Origin: Sphingobacteriales bacterium
Lineage (GTDB): Bacteria > Bacteroidota > Bacteroidia > Chitinophagales > Chitinophagaceae
NCBI GenBank assembly: GCA_016200915.1
Contig: JACQDV010000096.1
Coordinates: 1 to 64,000, forward strand
DNA length: 64,000 bases
Direction of reading: 5' to 3'
Within the stretch, counting starts at the first letter, position 1. The number at the start of each line of letters is the position of its first letter. The notes below the pieces were generated by a model. It had not been told where the DNA came from. It made no database searches and worked only from the letters and a program-made list of their open reading frames with translations. The position numbers and the translations under genes were made by a program. This document shows positions 17,369-26,864 of this stretch, one piece after another.

Positions 17369-18046
17369 ATGAAACAGATTAAGATTTATATGCCATGTCT
17401 TCTTATTGTGTTACTTCTATTAGCTGGTTGTATGAAAAAGAAAAGGAAAATTATCTTCTTTGGTGATTCTATTACTCAATATGGCGTACTGCCGGGAGGC
17501 TATATTGATCAGCTGAATAAAAAACTGGAAAATTCTGATCAGCAGGATGAATATGAATTGACAGGAGCAGGCATTAGTGGTAATAAAGTATCGGATTTGT
17601 ACCAGCGGCTAAATGAGGATGTACTTAAGCAGAAACCTGACATTGTAGTGATATGGGTAGGGGTTAATGATATATTGTATAAAGCAATAGGCATTGGCGG
17701 CACTGATGCTGATAAGTTTGAAGAACTCTATGCAGAAATTATTAATAAGCTGCAAGCAGAGCATATTAAAGTCGTTCTTGTTACTCCTGCTGTTATCGGA
17801 GAAAAATATAATAATACTAACCAGCAGGATAATGATCTTAATCTTTATTCAGAAATTGTTCGCAAACTGTCAAAGAGATACAGGTGTACTTTGTGTGATG
17901 CAAGAACAATCTTTTTAAATAATGAAAAACTTAATAACAAAACCAATTCAGATTTAGGTATCCTCACAATTGATGGTGTTCATTTAAATTTAAAAGGGAA
18001 TCAACTGGTAGCTGATTCAATGTTTAATCTGCTGGTAAATGAGTAG
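17369..18046 (+). CDS. SGNH/GDSL-type hydrolase lipoprotein
   Basis: 225 residues. Lipoprotein signal peptide with lipobox LLAGC (Cys ~21), then the four SGNH blocks: FFGDSIT (nucleophile Ser), GAGISGNK (Gly), WVGVNDI (Asn) and DGVHLN (Asp/His). Such enzymes remove acyl or acetyl esters from lipids, carbohydrates or peptidoglycan; as a lipoprotein it acts in the periplasm or on the outer membrane. It directly precedes the polysaccharide locus, which makes polysaccharide O-deacetylation an attractive but unproven role. A GAGGTGAA sequence before the ATG is one of the few SD-like sites in the window. Confidence 0.88.
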   Translation: MKQIKIYMPCLLIVLLLLAGCMKKKRKIIFFGDSITQYGVLPGGYIDQLNKKLENSDQQDEYELTGAGISGNKVSDLYQRLNEDVLKQKPDIVVIWVGVNDILYKAIGIGGTDADKFEELYAEIINKLQAEHIKVVLVTPAVIGEKYNNTNQQDNDLNLYSEIVRKLSKRYRCTLCDARTIFLNNEKLNNKTNSDLGILTIDGVHLNLKGNQLVADSMFNLLVNE

Positions 18047-18235
18047 CCGGCTTTAAGAATAATCAATGTATTTTCCAAAAAGGGATAGCTTAATTATTGT
18101 AAACTGAACACCAATATGCTATTGCTGTAAATCCTGAAAAATGTTAGCACAAATAGAAAACGTTTGAGGTGTTAAGCAAAATACAGGCATATGAATCTGA
18201 TAAATAATGTTGCATAATTTAGGTGAATGAAATAT

Positions 18236-18268
18236 CTTGATACGAAATTTTAATATTGGTTAAGTTTG
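18236..18268 (+). promoter_or_regulatory. Candidate promoter for hexapeptide acetyltransferase gene
   Basis: CTTG (18236-18239), 21-nt spacer, TAAGTTTG (18261-18268). The -7 box is exact and the -33 box has one mismatch. It would start a transcript about 45 nt before the ATG at 18319. The rest of the 272-bp gap 18047-18318 holds nothing else I can support. Confidence 0.55.
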
Positions 18269-18318
18269 CCAGATAAAATTCATGTGAAAGATTAGATCAT
18301 CAATTTTAAAAACCGCCG

Positions 18319-18897
18319 ATGAACGACAAGGTTTTTTTTATTCACCAGTCATCAGTAATTGATCCGGGAGCCCAGGTTGGTAAAGGGACTCAGATATGGC
18401 ATTTCTGTCATATCCGCCATACGGCTGAGATTGGAGAAGAATGCAAGCTGGGGCAAAATATCTATGTAGATGAAAATGTGAAAATTGGGAACAGGGTTAA
18501 GATTCAAAATAATGTTTCGGTGTACAACGGTGTTATAATAGAAGATGATGTTTTTCTGGGGCCATCTATGGTATTCACAAATGTTATTAATCCCAGGAGT
18601 TTTATTGAAAGGAAGGATGCATTTAAAAAAACACTTATAAAAAAGGGGGCGACGATTGGTGCCAATGCTACTATTATTTGTGGAGTTGAAATAGGTGAAT
18701 ATGCATTAGTGGGTGCTGGTGCAGTAGTAACTAAAAATATTCCTGCTTATGCGCTATTCCTGGGTAACCCCGGGCAAATAAAAGGTTGGGTTAGCAGGGC
18801 CGGAATAACTCTTAGATTTGATGAAAAGAATATTGCGGTTTGCTCCCAAACAGGTGAAAAATACCAGTTAAAAGATGATCAATTGATTAAATTATAA
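18319..18897 (+). CDS. WbpD/WlbB-like sugar N-acetyltransferase
   Basis: 192 residues of left-handed beta-helix (hexapeptide repeats) with the long family signature IWHFCHI, LGQNIYV, KIQNNVSVYNGV, GPSMVFTNVINPRS, GANATIICGV and VGAGAVVTK. These blocks are those of the WbpD/WlbB enzymes that N-acetylate the 3-amino group of UDP-2-acetamido-3-amino-glucuronate using acetyl-CoA, in the cytoplasm. The WlbA-like oxidoreductase at 22789 would supply the preceding 3-keto sugar. The C-terminal ~30 residues are extended relative to the core helix. It has its own promoter and is separated from the export genes by a 507-bp gap. Confidence 0.88.
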   Translation: MNDKVFFIHQSSVIDPGAQVGKGTQIWHFCHIRHTAEIGEECKLGQNIYVDENVKIGNRVKIQNNVSVYNGVIIEDDVFLGPSMVFTNVINPRSFIERKDAFKKTLIKKGATIGANATIICGVEIGEYALVGAGAVVTKNIPAYALFLGNPGQIKGWVSRAGITLRFDEKNIAVCSQTGEKYQLKDDQLIKL

Positions 18898-18924
18898 ATC
18901 CGGCATTAAAAAAGCGTATAAATT

Positions 18925-18954
18925 ATTGAATTTATCGGAGTTTTATTATATTTG
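18925..18954 (+). promoter_or_regulatory. Candidate promoter of the exopolysaccharide export genes
   Basis: ATTG (18925-18928), 18-nt spacer, TATATTTG (18947-18954). The -7 box matches TAnnTTTG exactly; the -33 box and spacing are slightly off. If used, it gives the wza-like gene a leader of about 440 nt. No equally good site lies closer to 19405. Confidence 0.45.
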
Positions 18955-18959
18955 ACCCG

Positions 18960-19404
18960 TAGCGACAATAATCAGCTTACTGTATCTATAAAGTATGTAC
19001 CAGCTATTATTGGAAAAATGGTCTCTGTAAATCTTGTGTAGAACATTATTTCCATCTTCCTTAAACTAAACCACTCTCCCCGATATCTTAGTTGTAGGGT
19101 TTTATTATTCGTTGTTTTTAATAAATATCATCGTAAAAGGCTGTATTAAATCAAAATTAAATACAGTAATTCTCTGCAATATTCCTATCTAATAACCCGT
19201 TTGAGTCAATTCCTTAAACTACTGACTATCTGGTAATATAATTACCATAATTGTGAGATTTAGTAATTGATGTGGAAAATTACTGATGTGACTCAGATGG
19301 CGAAGCCATGTTAAATAATCAAAAAAAGTAACTAATAATAAAACAAAAATAAATGTTGTATTAAGTTTTAATGCAACCCCCAATAATCTAACTTAGTCTG
19401 TAAA
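18960..19404 (+). other. Long non-coding leader before export genes
   Basis: About 445 bp without a credible reading frame, AT-rich, between the candidate promoter and the wza-like start. It contains a palindrome TGGTAATATAATTACCA (19231-19247) and a short hairpin ATGGC-GAA-GCCAT (19297-19309). I recognise no known riboswitch. Capsule operons of Bacteroidota are often controlled in long leaders by NusG/UpxY-like antitermination, but no such gene is in the window. Confidence 0.4.
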
Positions 19405-20277
19405 ATGAAAAGTATAAATAAAAATTTCATGGAGATTATACTTCCTGAATCTCAAAAATCTTACAGGTTTAAAAGCATTGTTGCTAATCCCTGCTTGTTT
19501 TTTGTCTCTGCGATAATTATTTTAATCCAATTCAGCAGTTGTACTCCTGCAAGCAAGCTGGTTTATTTTAATAACCTCAACGCTACGGTAGCCAACGAGT
19601 TGAAAGAAGCACGGGATAGTTTTACCAATGTGATACAAAAAAACGATCAGCTTTGGATAACAGTCGGCGGAACCAATGCAGAAGATTTGGTTGCCATAAA
19701 TTCAGCCAGCGGAGTAATTCAGGGCACTAATTTAGGATCGGGCGGTGCAGGAAATCTATCTCCTGCCTTAGGTTACCTGGTTGAAGCTGATGGCACAATA
19801 AAACTTCCTCATCTGGGTAAAGTAAAAGTTGAAGGCTTAACCCGTTTAGAACTGGAAGATTTGTTAACAGATAAGTTTAAAGATTACACAAAAAACCCAA
19901 CCGTTAATGTAAGGTTTATGAATTATAAAGTTACGGTTCTGGGGGCTGTTGGTAAACCCGGAAGCTTTACCTTTCCAAATGAGCGAATGACAGTCTTGGA
20001 TGCGCTGGGATTAGCTGGTGATCTTACCAATACAAGTAAAAGAGATGAAGTGTTAGTGGTTCGGGAAGTAAATGGGGTTCGCAGTTTTGGAAAAATTAAC
20101 CTGCTCTCTGCAGATGTATTTAAATCACCTTATTATTTTCTTAACACCAATGATGTGGTTTATGTAACACCTTTACGGGCTATAGCAGTTAACCGTGAAA
20201 AAACGCCGCAATATGTTGGCATGGTGGCGGGAATATTATCATTATTAACCAGCATTTTTTACCTCATAAAAAAATAG
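19405..20277 (+). CDS. Wza-like polysaccharide export lipoprotein
   Basis: 290 residues. A hydrophobic segment ending IQFSSC (lipobox-like Cys ~46) precedes a polysaccharide export domain (LGYLVEADGTIKLPHLGKV, VEGLTRLELEDLLT) and an SLBB domain (VTVLGAVGKPGSFTF, VLDALGLAGDL). A final hydrophobic helix MVAGILSLLTSIFYLI matches the C-terminal membrane helix that lets Wza octamers span the outer membrane. It should form the export channel for the polymer. ATG 19405 gives an unusually long n-region; ATG 19429 is an alternative start. It is followed after 8 bp by the Wzc-like kinase. Confidence 0.92.
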   Translation: MKSINKNFMEIILPESQKSYRFKSIVANPCLFFVSAIIILIQFSSCTPASKLVYFNNLNATVANELKEARDSFTNVIQKNDQLWITVGGTNAEDLVAINSASGVIQGTNLGSGGAGNLSPALGYLVEADGTIKLPHLGKVKVEGLTRLELEDLLTDKFKDYTKNPTVNVRFMNYKVTVLGAVGKPGSFTFPNERMTVLDALGLAGDLTNTSKRDEVLVVREVNGVRSFGKINLLSADVFKSPYYFLNTNDVVYVTPLRAIAVNREKTPQYVGMVAGILSLLTSIFYLIKK

Positions 20278-20285
20278 AATTTACT

Positions 20286-22667
20286 GTGTCTGTAGGAATT
20301 GAAAATAATACTTATATACCTAACTCAAATAGTTCAGGAACTAACCTGTCTGAATTATTGTTTAGAATAATACCTTACTGGTATATCATAGCATTTTTTT
20401 TAGTGATTGGTGCAACAGGAGCCTACTTGTTCTTAAAAAAGGCAACCCCTACTTTTGAAATAAAAGCTCAAATAGTAGTTAATGACGCCGCTCAGAAGAA
20501 GAGCAACAGTGTCAGTAAAGAAAATCAGCTGCCAATTCAGCCAGATCAGCCTTCTATAATTGAAAAGCAGGTTGAAATCATTCAATCAAAAGCCCTGATG
20601 ACGGATGTAGCTCAAAAATTAAAGCTTTATACTGTTTGGAGTTATCATAATAAACTATGGAGTTTAAAACCCACTGACCAGCAGCTTTTTAAAAATGTAC
20701 CTGTTACAGTAGAATTTGCCCAACCTCAACTTATTACTAACAGTATAAGTGGCGAAGTTAAAGTGTTACCCAACCAGCATGCTATTCAGTTTAATGGTAA
20801 TACCTATTTACTTGATTCATTTGTTCAATCACCTTTTGGTTTATGTAAATGGCATTTAAATACATCGGATGAAAAATTTTTCCGTGGGCTTACACTAAAA
20901 GTACTTACAATAGCGGAAGCAGCGGATATTTTGAAAAGTAAGTTTGAGGCTTCTACTACAAGTAAAGAATCAAATATTGTAAACCTGTCTCTTGCTGATG
21001 AGGTGCCGGAAAGAGCTGAATTGATACTGGCAACCATTATTGATGATTATGGTAAAAATAGCGTTGCTAATAAAAAACAACTGCTTCAAAATTCACTGGC
21101 ATTTGTAGAGGAAAGATTAAAGATGGTTACTGGTGAATTGGTAGACGTAGAAAGAACTCTTCAAAGCTATAAATCGCAAAAGGGGGTTACAGACCTGGCA
21201 ACAGAAAGTCAAATTTATTTAGGTCAGGCAAAAGATAATGAACAACAAATTAATGATATAAATGCCCAGGTTAATGTTTTGAATCAACTCGAAAATTACC
21301 TGATCAACCAAAACGCAGGTAATTCACCCCCGGCCACATTAGGCTTATCAGATCAGGGAGTGGTTAACTTAACCAATGATTTGTTTAAGGATGAAAAAGA
21401 AAGAGAAAGGCTGCTGAAAGTTTCAGGGCCTAAAAACCCTCAAATTAAAGTGCTGGATGACCAGATTGCGCAACGCAAGGCCGGTATTATGCAAAGTGTA
21501 AAAAACCTGCGAAGTTCTTTACTTACTTCACGGGAAACATTAGTGAGCAGTTACGGCAAGGCTAACAGCTCTCTTCGCTCCATACCAATAAAAGAAAAAG
21601 CTTTAGGCGAAATTTCAAGAGATCACTCAGTAAAAAATGATCTTTATAACTATCTGCTTCAAAAAAGAGAAGAGATAACCATTGATCTTGCAGGAATCAG
21701 TTCTGATTATACTGTAATTAATAAACCTGAAAACCAGGGAAGAACTAAACCAAAACCAGTATTGATTTATAGTTACGCAATGCTAATTGCAGGCCTTATT
21801 GCAGGTACCTGGGTGTATAAAAAAGAATTTGCAAATGGTTTCATTTTATATCGTTCAGAAATAGAGAGAAATACTAACCTTCCCATTTTAGGTGAATTCA
21901 ATTTTGACCAAACTGTTAAAAAAGATCCTGTTGTATTCAAACACAATAACCGCACATTAGTAACTGAGCAATTCAGAGAACTGCGGTTAAATATCAACCG
22001 CAAATTGGTTGATAAACCTGTAAAAACATTGTTGCTCACTTCTTCTGTACCGGATGAAGGTAAGAGCTTTATTTCCCTGAATCTTGCCACCAGCTTTGCA
22101 ATGACAGGTAAAAAAACTGCCTTAGTTGAATTCGATTTGTATAAACCAAGAATCAGCGCCAGGCTTCAAATTGAACCTACCCCAGGTATAATTGAATTTT
22201 TGAAAGGAGAATGTGGTATTGCTGAAATTTGCCGGCCTTATGAACAAGCAAAGAATCTCACCATTGTTTCCTGCGGTGGTTACGACGAAAATCCGGCAGA
22301 GTTGTTACGTCCGGATAAGATGGATGAAATGATGCAGTACCTTCGTAATAATTACGATTGCATTATTTTGGATACTCCCTGTATTGGATTGATTTCCGAC
22401 ACCAAAATATTAGCTTATTACGCAGACATATCTCTTTACATATTACGCTATGGTCATACCAACACAGGATTTTTCAAATACCTGAATCAGCTTAATGCTG
22501 AAAAAAGCTTACCGGAATTAAACCTGGTGTTTAATGGAATTAAGATAAAAAAAGTACCCGGATTTTATTACTGGGATAGTTATGGTGTTAACGGTTATCG
22601 TTACACCGCTAAAAATACTTATGCCTATACGCCTCCCAATAACAGAGACCAACAAACAAAAAAGTGA
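20286..22667 (+). CDS. Wzc-like chain-length / tyrosine autokinase
   Basis: 793 residues from a GTG start (no nearby ATG). N-terminal Wzz domain with a first membrane helix (WYIIAFFLVIGATGAYLF), a long periplasmic coiled region (LLQNSLAFVEERLKMV...), a second helix near residue 495, then a BY-kinase domain: Walker A SSVPDEGKS (~585-593), Walker A' VEFDLYKPR, Walker B CIILDTP. The C-terminal tail carries seven tyrosines within ~25 residues (FYYWDSYGVNGYRYT and on), the usual autophosphorylation cluster. It should control polymer length and export together with the Wza-like channel. No separate Wzb-like phosphatase is visible nearby. Confidence 0.93.
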   Translation: MSVGIENNTYIPNSNSSGTNLSELLFRIIPYWYIIAFFLVIGATGAYLFLKKATPTFEIKAQIVVNDAAQKKSNSVSKENQLPIQPDQPSIIEKQVEIIQSKALMTDVAQKLKLYTVWSYHNKLWSLKPTDQQLFKNVPVTVEFAQPQLITNSISGEVKVLPNQHAIQFNGNTYLLDSFVQSPFGLCKWHLNTSDEKFFRGLTLKVLTIAEAADILKSKFEASTTSKESNIVNLSLADEVPERAELILATIIDDYGKNSVANKKQLLQNSLAFVEERLKMVTGELVDVERTLQSYKSQKGVTDLATESQIYLGQAKDNEQQINDINAQVNVLNQLENYLINQNAGNSPPATLGLSDQGVVNLTNDLFKDEKERERLLKVSGPKNPQIKVLDDQIAQRKAGIMQSVKNLRSSLLTSRETLVSSYGKANSSLRSIPIKEKALGEISRDHSVKNDLYNYLLQKREEITIDLAGISSDYTVINKPENQGRTKPKPVLIYSYAMLIAGLIAGTWVYKKEFANGFILYRSEIERNTNLPILGEFNFDQTVKKDPVVFKHNNRTLVTEQFRELRLNINRKLVDKPVKTLLLTSSVPDEGKSFISLNLATSFAMTGKKTALVEFDLYKPRISARLQIEPTPGIIEFLKGECGIAEICRPYEQAKNLTIVSCGGYDENPAELLRPDKMDEMMQYLRNNYDCIILDTPCIGLISDTKILAYYADISLYILRYGHTNTGFFKYLNQLNAEKSLPELNLVFNGIKIKKVPGFYYWDSYGVNGYRYTAKNTYAYTPPNNRDQQTKK

Positions 22668-22788
22668 CATTTAAAAAAAGCTACCTGAAAAAACACTTTA
22701 TCCGGATGAATTTACCTGCAATTGTTAGAATGTTGAAATCCTGAAAAACCAAATTATTTTAACACACTAACTAACTAAAAATTGTATT

Positions 22789-23883
22789 ATGGAAATTAAT
22801 GGTAAAATCAAATTTGGTCTCATCGGTCATGGTCTTATCGGTAAACGTCATGCTGAATTTTTAAAACGAAACCCTGAAGTAGAACTGGTTGCGATCTGTG
22901 ATAGTGATCCTGCAAAACATGTAACAGATTCCGAAAACAAAATTCCTTTTTTTGAATCGTTACAGGATATGATCATTAACGGGCCGCAGTTTGATGTGCT
23001 GAGCGTTGCCACTCCTAATGGGTTGCATGCTGAGCATGCACTAACCGCCATTGAGCATAATAAGCATGTGGTAATTGAAAAGCCAATGGCTTTAAAAAAA
23101 TCGCATTGCGAAGAAATTATTTATAAAGCCTTACAGGCAAATCGCCTGGTGTTTTGCATAATGCAAAACAGGTATTCACCCCCTTCAGGATGGATCAAAT
23201 CATTAATTGATAGCGGAAAGCTTGGTAAGATATACATGGTTCAGATAAACTGTTACTGGAACCGGGATGATCGTTATTATAAACCGGGAAGCTGGAAGGG
23301 TACTAAAGAAATGGATGGGGGAACTCTGTTTACGCAGTTCTCACACTTCATCGATATTATGTACTGGTTATTTGGAGATATTAGTGATATACAGGCGATC
23401 TTCAGGGATTTTAATCACCAGCATTCAACTGAGTTTGAAGATTCTGGTATAGTAAATTTCAAATTTGTAAAAGGTGGTATTGGAACACTCAGCTATTCTA
23501 CTTCTATCTGGGATAAAAATATGGAGAGCAGCCTTACCATTATTGCAGAGCATGGAACTGTTAAGATATCTGGTCAGTACATGAATGAAGTGGAGTACTG
23601 CCATGTAAAAGACTATGAAATGCCTGAACTGCCTGCGGGAAACCCGGCTAATGATTATGGTCATTACAAAGGGAGTGCATCTAATCACAATTTTGTTTTT
23701 GAAAATGTAGTGGATGTTTTAAAAGGAAGAACATCCATTAAAACAAATGCATTAGAAGGGTATAAAGTGGTTAATATTATTGAACAGATATATTCTCTGA
23801 AACGGGAATCACTTCAAAATTATTTTCCTGAAAAATCCCTCCAGAACGGCAAAATCGTTATGGTTGAAAATGGAATCAGGTAA
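22789..23883 (+). CDS. WlbA/WbpB-like sugar-nucleotide 3-dehydrogenase
   Basis: 364 residues of the Gfo/Idh/MocA family: Rossmann motif GLIGHGLIGKRH at ~10-21, EKPMAL for NAD and substrate binding, and the block INCYWNRDDRYY with GGTLFTQFSHFID, characteristic of WlbA/WbpB, which oxidises UDP-GlcNAcA at C3. Together with the WbpD-like acetyltransferase this points to a UDP-2,3-diacetamido-uronic acid. The UDP-GlcNAc 6-dehydrogenase and a dedicated C3 aminotransferase are not adjacent, so they must be elsewhere or replaced. It is preceded by 121 bp with no visible promoter and lies in the exopolysaccharide gene string. Confidence 0.88.
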   Translation: MEINGKIKFGLIGHGLIGKRHAEFLKRNPEVELVAICDSDPAKHVTDSENKIPFFESLQDMIINGPQFDVLSVATPNGLHAEHALTAIEHNKHVVIEKPMALKKSHCEEIIYKALQANRLVFCIMQNRYSPPSGWIKSLIDSGKLGKIYMVQINCYWNRDDRYYKPGSWKGTKEMDGGTLFTQFSHFIDIMYWLFGDISDIQAIFRDFNHQHSTEFEDSGIVNFKFVKGGIGTLSYSTSIWDKNMESSLTIIAEHGTVKISGQYMNEVEYCHVKDYEMPELPAGNPANDYGHYKGSASNHNFVFENVVDVLKGRTSIKTNALEGYKVVNIIEQIYSLKRESLQNYFPEKSLQNGKIVMVENGIR

Positions 23884-23979
23884 TACTACGTACAGTTTTA
23901 TTCCTGTTTTTCCAGGCAAGATTTTATAGCCAGATACCTGTAAAAGTTTAACCTCAAAAACCGTAACCCCTTTTAAACT

Positions 23980-25434
23980 TTGCAATTTCGCAGTAAAACA
24001 ATATTTACAGGCGTTATATGGAGCCTTGTAGATACCATTGCTAACTTTGCTTTAAAATTCTTTTTTGCATTAGCAATTACAAGAATGTTAAGCCCCAGAG
24101 ATTATGGCCTGGTGGCTTATACAGGATTATTTTTAGGAATTGCAAGCTGGCTTTCTGAGGGAGGATTTGGATTAGCATTAATTCAAAAAAAGGACCCGGT
24201 TGAATCAGATTATTCAACCGGGTATTTTTTTAATGTAATCATAAGTATTCTTTTTTGTATTGCTTACTTCGTTATGGCCCCATGGTTAGCTTCGTACTTT
24301 GGTGAGCCGGAACTGGAGAACATAATGAAAGTAATGAGCACTACGCTGGTATTAAATTCACTTTGTTACATACACCTTATAAAACTTATTAAGCATATTC
24401 AATTTAAGCAACAGGCTTTATTGAATTTTTTTGCTTCTGTAATTTCTGGTACTATAGGATTATTAATGGCGTATTATGGTTATGGTTACTGGGCCTTAAT
24501 ATTTCAAACATTGAGCGGAGCCATATTAAAAATGGCAGGATTGTGGGCTGTAGTAAGATGGAGGCCTGTATTTGTTTTTAGCTGGGGGTCTTTTAAAGAA
24601 CAATTTAAATTTGGTTCAAAAGTTTTTTTCCAGGGACTATTTGAAAGTATATTCAGAGAAATTAATTCGTTGGTTGTGGGGAAATCTTATCACACCAGTG
24701 CTTTGGGTAACTATTCACGTGGACAAAAGTTTTACGATTTATTTATTATACAAACAGGAACAGCTTTTAATAAAGTACTGTATCCGGCAATGGCCAAAGA
24801 AGCTGATAAAGCAGAACTTCAAAAAAAGATTTACGTTAAAGTTTACAATTTGTTATTCTTTATAATGGCACCCCTGAGTGTCTTTCTTTTTTTATTAGCT
24901 GAGCCATTGATACAGGTATTGCTTACTCAGAAATGGCATGATTCGGTACCGTATATGCAGCTTTTTTTTATTGCAGGATTTATTGCTACGCTGATGTCGT
25001 TCAATTCATCAACTATGCTTTCATCTAACCGCCCAAATATTTTCCTTGTCATGGATATCATTCATAAATCATTAATGGCAATTGCTTTATTCCTCACATT
25101 TAAAATAGGCATCAAAACAATTATTGTGGGGTGGCTGGTGGTGAATTACGTGTTTTATGTTATTTATGAATGGATGATGTTTAAGCTTGGATATTATGAG
25201 AAAGGCAAGTACATAAAAATGTTGCAGGTATTGCTGGGATTGCTGCCGGGAATAGCTTTTTATTATTTATTGCAAAATTTTGTTTCAGATCAGTTATATA
25301 CTTTATTGCTGAATATAATTATTCAGCCTGTCATTTATTTTTCCGTTATGCGTTTGTCGGGCGCATCTGTTTATAAAGATTTCTCTTTACTTATTAAACC
25401 CATGTTGCCCGCTAAAATCCGTTTCGTTATTTAG
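23980..25434 (+). CDS. Wzx-type polysaccharide flippase (MOP family)
   Basis: 484 residues with about 12-14 hydrophobic helices and the N-terminal signature LKFFFALAITRMLSPRDYGL followed by LSEGGFGLALIQ, typical of WzxC/colanic-acid-exporter-like flippases that move lipid-linked repeat units across the inner membrane. The start is TTG at 23980; there is no ATG before the first helix. The stop is 2 bp before the next gene, so the two are co-translated. The presence of Wzx, Wzy, Wza and Wzc types defines a Wzy-dependent pathway. Confidence 0.9.
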   Translation: MQFRSKTIFTGVIWSLVDTIANFALKFFFALAITRMLSPRDYGLVAYTGLFLGIASWLSEGGFGLALIQKKDPVESDYSTGYFFNVIISILFCIAYFVMAPWLASYFGEPELENIMKVMSTTLVLNSLCYIHLIKLIKHIQFKQQALLNFFASVISGTIGLLMAYYGYGYWALIFQTLSGAILKMAGLWAVVRWRPVFVFSWGSFKEQFKFGSKVFFQGLFESIFREINSLVVGKSYHTSALGNYSRGQKFYDLFIIQTGTAFNKVLYPAMAKEADKAELQKKIYVKVYNLLFFIMAPLSVFLFLLAEPLIQVLLTQKWHDSVPYMQLFFIAGFIATLMSFNSSTMLSSNRPNIFLVMDIIHKSLMAIALFLTFKIGIKTIIVGWLVVNYVFYVIYEWMMFKLGYYEKGKYIKMLQVLLGLLPGIAFYYLLQNFVSDQLYTLLLNIIIQPVIYFSVMRLSGASVYKDFSLLIKPMLPAKIRFVI

Positions 25435-25436
25435 TA

Positions 25437-26864
25437 ATGAATATTGCCCGAAATTTTACATCACCTGCTTTATTTGAAAAACTTCAGCTGATAGTTTTAG
25501 CGGCTGTCACCATTTTTGCTGCACATTTTACATCTGAAATGGTGGCAAGTGCCTGGTATGTTGTTTTGCTAATACAATATGCCCGGTCAAAAAATGAAGT
25601 GTTCTGGTTTGTATTCTTCTTTATAACAACAGATGGCTTTTTTGGCTTTCTCGGGTTATATTCTACTGTTATTAAAGCAGTACCGGGACTACCCGGCATT
25701 GAGATTTGTCAGTTTTATATTATTATTTCATTAGTCAAAGTATTAAAAAGTAAAATCAGGCCAAAAATATTTTTTAATCATTGGCTGATATTGATGGCTG
25801 TTTATTGTGTTTTCCTTATTGGGTTCGGAATGATTATAGGATTAAAAGCTGACCTGAGTATTTACTTTAAAATCTTCAAAACAATATTTCCGCTACTGCT
25901 GTTTTATACTGTACCACGCCTTATCTATACAGTTGAAGCAAATGAACGGCTTTTCAATTTGTTTTTTATGGTGGCTATGTTGGCGCTGATTGCTCAACTT
26001 ATGACGCTCTTTACAGGTTTTGACCCTAAGATTTATACCCAAAAGGTAGAAAGTAGTGATCTGGAAACACAAATTGAGGTAGGAAGAAATTTCCGGGTGT
26101 TGTATAGTACAAATGCTGTAATTATAAGTTTGTTCGGGGCACTGTATATGCTGGCATTGCGAAAGCGTCATTTATTTACAGATGGCTATTTGTATGTTCT
26201 CATAATGGCCTGCTTTGTCGTGGCCTTTCTTTCGGCAACCCGTGGATGGATAATCAGTTTTAGTTTTATAATTATTTTAAGTTTAATGGTAATTCAAAAA
26301 GTTAAGAAAAATCATTTGCTTGTTTTAACTGCTATTATTATTGTTGGAGTAGTTGCGGGAATGTTTAATAAAAAAATAAATACGCAAATTCAGTACAGCA
26401 TAGCCCGGTTGTTTACTTTAAATTCATTGGCAGAAGGTGATAAGACAGCCGGAGGTACATTAATACGGTTAACGGAGCGCAGCCCAAGAGTAATGAAAGT
26501 ATGGAGAACCAGCCCTGTATTTGGCGTAGGATTTTCTGATGATTATATGGAGCATGCTGATGGACACGTTGCCAATCAAAATATACTGATGCATTCGGGT
26601 ATTGTTGGATTTGCAATTATGATTTTATTCTTCTTAACGTTTTGCATTAAGATGAGTTTTACGTATGTAAATTTGCCTGAAACCAATAATTATAAAAAGA
26701 CTTTTCCGGTATTTGTTATATTCCTGCTGGGCTGGTTTATAATACATTCAACATCTGGTCAGCAATTTGCTTATTATGGATTACCCGCTCAGATATTTCC
26801 GGTTGCATTATTTTTTAACCTTGGCGCTATTACTTATGGCGTAAGAAATGTTCCTGTTGGATAA
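25437..26864 (+). CDS. Wzy-like polymerase / O-antigen ligase-family membrane protein
   Basis: 475 residues, about 11-12 predicted membrane helices, with a larger periplasmic loop in the second half (FTLNSLAEGDKTAGG to FGVGFSDDYME) that ends in VGFSD...HNxxL-like features (ANQNILMHSGIVGF), as in O-antigen polymerase/ligase domains. These enzymes join repeat units on the periplasmic face. Sequence conservation in the family is low, so polymerase versus ligase cannot be separated, but it is the only such protein in the locus. The 3' end overlaps the next gene by 17 nt. Confidence 0.82.
   Translation: MNIARNFTSPALFEKLQLIVLAAVTIFAAHFTSEMVASAWYVVLLIQYARSKNEVFWFVFFFITTDGFFGFLGLYSTVIKAVPGLPGIEICQFYIIISLVKVLKSKIRPKIFFNHWLILMAVYCVFLIGFGMIIGLKADLSIYFKIFKTIFPLLLFYTVPRLIYTVEANERLFNLFFMVAMLALIAQLMTLFTGFDPKIYTQKVESSDLETQIEVGRNFRVLYSTNAVIISLFGALYMLALRKRHLFTDGYLYVLIMACFVVAFLSATRGWIISFSFIIILSLMVIQKVKKNHLLVLTAIIIVGVVAGMFNKKINTQIQYSIARLFTLNSLAEGDKTAGGTLIRLTERSPRVMKVWRTSPVFGVGFSDDYMEHADGHVANQNILMHSGIVGFAIMILFFLTFCIKMSFTYVNLPETNNYKKTFPVFVIFLLGWFIIHSTSGQQFAYYGLPAQIFPVALFFNLGAITYGVRNVPVG

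Noticed and set aside
18960-19404. Known riboswitch or UpxY-type leader element
   Set aside because: No recognisable conserved core; only small hairpins seen.
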